NCBI GenBank assembly: GCA_003137035.1
Contig: PLEM01000111.1
Span: 1-33,359 of the forward strand
DNA length: 33,359 nucleotides
Origin: Bryobacterales bacterium
Lineage (GTDB): Bacteria > Acidobacteriota > Terriglobia > Bryobacterales > Bryobacteraceae
Reading direction: 5' to 3'
In this document: piece after piece, positions 31,214 through 33,359 of the stretch
How positions within the stretch are numbered: the first letter of the stretch is position 1
How the letters are laid out: the number at the start of each line of letters is the position of its first letter
Position numbers and translations under genes: made by a program
Notes under the pieces: generated by a model
Database searches by the model: none
Told to the model about the DNA's origin: nothing
The model's input: the letters and a program-made list of their open reading frames with translations, nothing else

Positions 31214-31786
31214 CTAGAGTTTTTGCGCATAGTTTACGCTGAGCCGGAAGCGCAGCAGCGGGTCGGATTGCGAGGGCGGCATGCGGTTGTGGATGAGGGT
31301 TTCGCCGAACTGGGGCGAGCGCTCGAGCCGCGTCAGCATCTGAATGACGGGCTCGCTGGAATCCGCGCCCACCACCATCTCGAGCGAGATCTGGTTTTGC
31401 GAGTTGACCTGAGGGCGGATCTGGATGAGCCGCACGTTGTAGGGCAGCACCTTCTCGAGGTCGTCGAAGAGGCGGGTCCAACTGATTCCCTTGGCATAGA
31501 GCAGGCTGTTGAGGAACAGACTGCGATCAAGCACCTCCGCGTTTTCCGTTTTGCGCAGGACGGCCTCGAGCCTGGACTGCTCGGCGGAAAGCGTGCGCAT
31601 CTGCGCTTCCAGGCGCAAAATATTCTGGTGGACTTGGGCGGCTTGTCCCGTTTCCGCCACCGAGAGGGTAATCAGCAGGGCCAGCATGCCGGCGAGCAGC
31701 ACGGCGACGGCTCCAGAGGCGACCAGCATGGCCCGCGTCCTGCGGAACGGCTCGCTGGCCAGATTGACTGAGAGCTTCAGGCTCAT
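31214..31786 (-). CDS. pilN: PilN-like type IV pilus assembly protein
   Basis: This 190-residue protein begins LKLSVNLASEPFRR, the conserved cytoplasmic N-terminus of PilN (INLLP-type) that docks into PilM. A membrane helix (AMLVASGAVAVLLAGMLALLITLS) and a coiled coil (ILRLEAQMRTLSAEQSRLEAVL) follow, then an alpha/beta domain (SWTRLFDDLEKVLPYNVRLIQIRP). The ATG at 31786 overlaps the pilM stop (ATGA); the longer in-frame extension upstream is rejected because it lies inside pilM. Confidence 0.82.
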   Translation of the reverse strand: MSLKLSVNLASEPFRRTRAMLVASGAVAVLLAGMLALLITLSVAETGQAAQVHQNILRLEAQMRTLSAEQSRLEAVLRKTENAEVLDRSLFLNSLLYAKGISWTRLFDDLEKVLPYNVRLIQIRPQVNSQNQISLEMVVGADSSEPVIQMLTRLERSPQFGETLIHNRMPPSQSDPLLRFRLSVNYAQKL

Positions 31787-32682
31787 GCAGCAAGCTCCTC
31801 GGCCGATTCCAGGTAGCCCAGCAGGCCGGCATCGTAAGGGTGGGGCGCTCCAAACCGCGACCGCAACGGCTCCACGGGGACCGCCGCCTGGCCCTCGAAC
31901 TCCTGGCGTAGTTCCTCGGCCAGCGCGCCCGGGCCGCACACCAGCACCTTTTCCGGCCGGGCTGCCAGGTGGTCTTCGATGTACGCAAATGTGGGATAGA
32001 GATGGGTGACGATTTCGGCGGCGGAGCCCTCGGCCAGCTCGAGGGTGCGGAGCAGCTTGAGGACGCCGCGGTCGGCCACCGCGAGAGTGAGCGTGCGGCC
32101 GCCGAGCTTGGCGAGGACAGCGAGGCCCGCGTCGCGCAACAGCTCCAGCGCGCAGAGCGCCGAAGTGGTGACCAGACCGGGGTGGAAGCCGGCCGCGCGG
32201 AAGGGCGCCTCGTATCGCGCCAGAATCTCCGTGGGCGCCACAGCCACCACCACATCCCGCTGCTTGCCGTTGTTCCCGCCAGGCTGCGGATAGTAGCTCA
32301 GGGCGGCGGACTCGACATCGAAGGGCAGGCTCTTGCGCAGGCGAAAGCGCACCAGCGAGAGCTGCTGCTCCCGATCGTCGGGGAAGGCGTCGAAATCGAG
32401 CACCACCACGCGGACGCTGTAATCGGGCAGGATCAGGACGGCGCGCTGGCGCTTCTTCTGGGCGGGGCCGGCCAGCGCCTGCACCTGGGCGGCGAGCGCT
32501 TCGGGGCGCAGCACGTTATCGCGGACCGGCGAGACCGAGATCACATCCGGGGCGAGCGGCTGGAAGCCGATGCGCGGCGGCCGGCCGCCGCTGGCCACCG
32601 CGATGCCGGCCTCGGAAAGCTCGAAGGCGAACTGGGGCGCAGGATCGTCGAACATCCTCCGGATGGATCTAGGCATTCGCAT
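31783..32682 (-). CDS. pilM: PilM-like actin-fold type IV pilus assembly protein
   Basis: The product is about 299 residues and is cytoplasmic. It has the actin/FtsA-like fold of PilM and PilM-like GspL domains: FAFELSEAGIAVASGG, VLILPDYSVRVVVLDFDAFP, VRFRLRKSLPFDVESAALSYYP, VVVAVAPTEILARYEAPFRAAGF and VLVCGPGALAEELRQEF. It should recruit PilN at the membrane and link it to the PilB ATPase. The start is uncertain: ATGs at 32682, 32676 and 32655 are all in frame; the last has GGAGG directly against it. The start at 32682 lies 11 bases after the stop of the ATPase gene. Confidence 0.78.
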   Translation of the reverse strand: MRMPRSIRRMFDDPAPQFAFELSEAGIAVASGGRPPRIGFQPLAPDVISVSPVRDNVLRPEALAAQVQALAGPAQKKRQRAVLILPDYSVRVVVLDFDAFPDDREQQLSLVRFRLRKSLPFDVESAALSYYPQPGGNNGKQRDVVVAVAPTEILARYEAPFRAAGFHPGLVTTSALCALELLRDAGLAVLAKLGGRTLTLAVADRGVLKLLRTLELAEGSAAEIVTHLYPTFAYIEDHLAARPEKVLVCGPGALAEELRQEFEGQAAVPVEPLRSRFGAPHPYDAGLLGYLESAEELAA

Positions 32683-32693
32683 AAGGCGCCGGG

Positions 32694-33359
32694 TCAGGTC
32701 TCGATGAAAGTGACCTTGTTGATCTCCTTGAGACTGGTGGCCCCGGCCTGCGCCTTCTCGAGCGCGCACTCGCGCAGGAAAGTCATGCCTTCCTCGCGCG
32801 CCACGCGCTTGATCTCCGAGGTGGGCCGCTTATTGAGAATCATCTCGCGGATCTGCTCGCTCAAATCCAGCAGCTCGCAGATGGCGGTGCGACCGCGGAA
32901 GCCGGTACCGCCGCACTCGAAGCAGCCGGCGCCCTCGTAGAAGGTGAAGTCGCGCCACTGGGCAGGGTCGAGGCCGCTCTCCTCGAGGTAGGAATCCGGG
33001 TGAATCGCGGGCCGCTTGCAGAAGGTGCAGATCACGCGCACCAGCCGCTGGGCCAGGATGCAGTTGAGCGCCGAGACGAAGTTGTAAGGCTCGACGCCCA
33101 TGTTCAGGAAGCGGCCGAGCACGTCGAAGACGTTGTTGGCGTGGACGGTGGTGAAGACCAGGTGGCCGGTGAGGGCTGCGTTGATGGCGATTTGCGCGGT
33201 CTCCTGGTCGCGGATCTCGCCCACCATGATCTTGTCGGGGTCGTGCCGCAGGATGGAGCGGAGGCCGCGGGCGAAGGTGAGACCCTTCTTCTCGTTGACC
33301 GGGATCTGCGTGATGCCCTTGATCTGGTACTCGACCGGGTCCTCGATGGTGATGATCTT
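32694..33359 (-). CDS. PilB/GspE-type secretion ATPase, C-terminal part
   Basis: The frame is open to the window edge, so the N-terminus lies beyond it; about 221 residues remain. Visible motifs are [11 protein letters not shown] (Asp box), [15 protein letters not shown] (Walker B region), [12 protein letters not shown] (His box) and a tetracysteine zinc site (CTFC and [19 protein letters not shown]). These identify the extension ATPase that powers pilus or pseudopilus assembly. The retraction ATPase PilT lacks the zinc site, so it is excluded. It heads the pilM-pilN-pilO operon in this window. Whether the system is a type IV pilus or a type II secretion machine cannot be settled from this gene. 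Confidence 0.9.
   Translation of the reverse strand, partial: KIITIEDPVEYQIKGITQIPVNEKKGLTFARGLRSILRHDPDKIMVGEIRDQETAQIAINAALTGHLVFTTVHANNVFDVLGRFLNMGVEPYNFVSALNCILAQRLVRVICTFCKRPAIHPDSYLEESGLDPAQWRDFTFYEGAGCFECGGTGFRGRTAICELLDLSEQIREMILNKRPTSEIKRVAREEGMTFLRECALEKAQAGATSLKEINKVTFIET

Noticed and set aside
1-33359. tRNA, rRNA, integrase, transposase or prophage genes
   Set aside because: None was recognised on reading both strands; short tRNAs cannot be fully excluded without a dedicated search.

Overview
The window looks like a chromosomal segment of an acidobacterium, most likely the Bryobacterales/Solibacter lineage. It is GC-rich throughout. Lineage markers seen in the translations are a C-terminal domain resembling the 'Solibacter' TIGR03437 family (gene at 26226-28049) and the two ends of an acidobacterial duplicated orphan permease (ADOP) beside a PadR regulator (24465-25195). 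lpxD and lpxA show a Gram-negative envelope with lipid A. The taxonomic call is inferred from protein families, not from any rRNA or marker tree.

Layout. (1) 1-3823 (+) is a tightly coupled operon: the end of a GldG-like ABC-transporter auxiliary protein, a DUF4340 membrane-anchored protein, nicotinate phosphoribosyltransferase and nicotinamidase. The last two form a pyridine salvage route to NAD. (2) 3963-6534 (+) holds two secreted hydrolases: a lactonase-type beta-propeller and an M20 peptidase. (3) 6524-9852 (-) is an OPT peptide transporter followed by a HExxPGH peptidase, a likely peptide uptake and breakdown pair. (4) 9872-12327 is a lipid A segment: a small P-loop NTPase overlaps lpxD on the minus strand, and lpxA is divergent on the plus strand from a 46-bp gap. 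(5) 12349-16359 (+) holds a secreted lectin-like protein, an orphan solute-binding lipoprotein and a GH74-type xyloglucanase. (6) 16404-20478 (-) is a TPR plus outer-membrane barrel protein followed by a secreted TIM-barrel glycosidase-like protein, an arrangement resembling the export end of synthase-dependent exopolysaccharide systems. (7) 20529-21695 (+) is a glutaryl-CoA-type acyl-CoA dehydrogenase. (8) 21700-25195 is an accessory patch with a decayed mazEF pair, a DUF4062 protein, a Cys-rich miniprotein coupled to a secreted helical protein, a PadR regulator and an ADOP permease reduced to its two ends. (9) 25224-28410 holds a FecR-domain protein, a divergent beta-propeller protein with the TIGR03437-like domain, and a small zincin. 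(10) 28417-33359 (-) is a type IV pilus / type II secretion inner-membrane operon: PilB/GspE, PilM, PilN, PilO, a PilP/GspC-like protein and a pseudopilin-like protein with a Pro/Gly/Gln-rich tail.

The most unusual signal is a dispersed family of short hairpins built on a CTTCAG/CTGAAG core, with arms that differ from copy to copy but always pair. They sit at gene edges: one supplies the stop codon of the nicotinamidase gene, four lie in frame inside the 5' end of the glycosidase-like gene, and two abut the truncated antitoxin. No tRNA, rRNA, CRISPR array, integrase or transposase was recognised.
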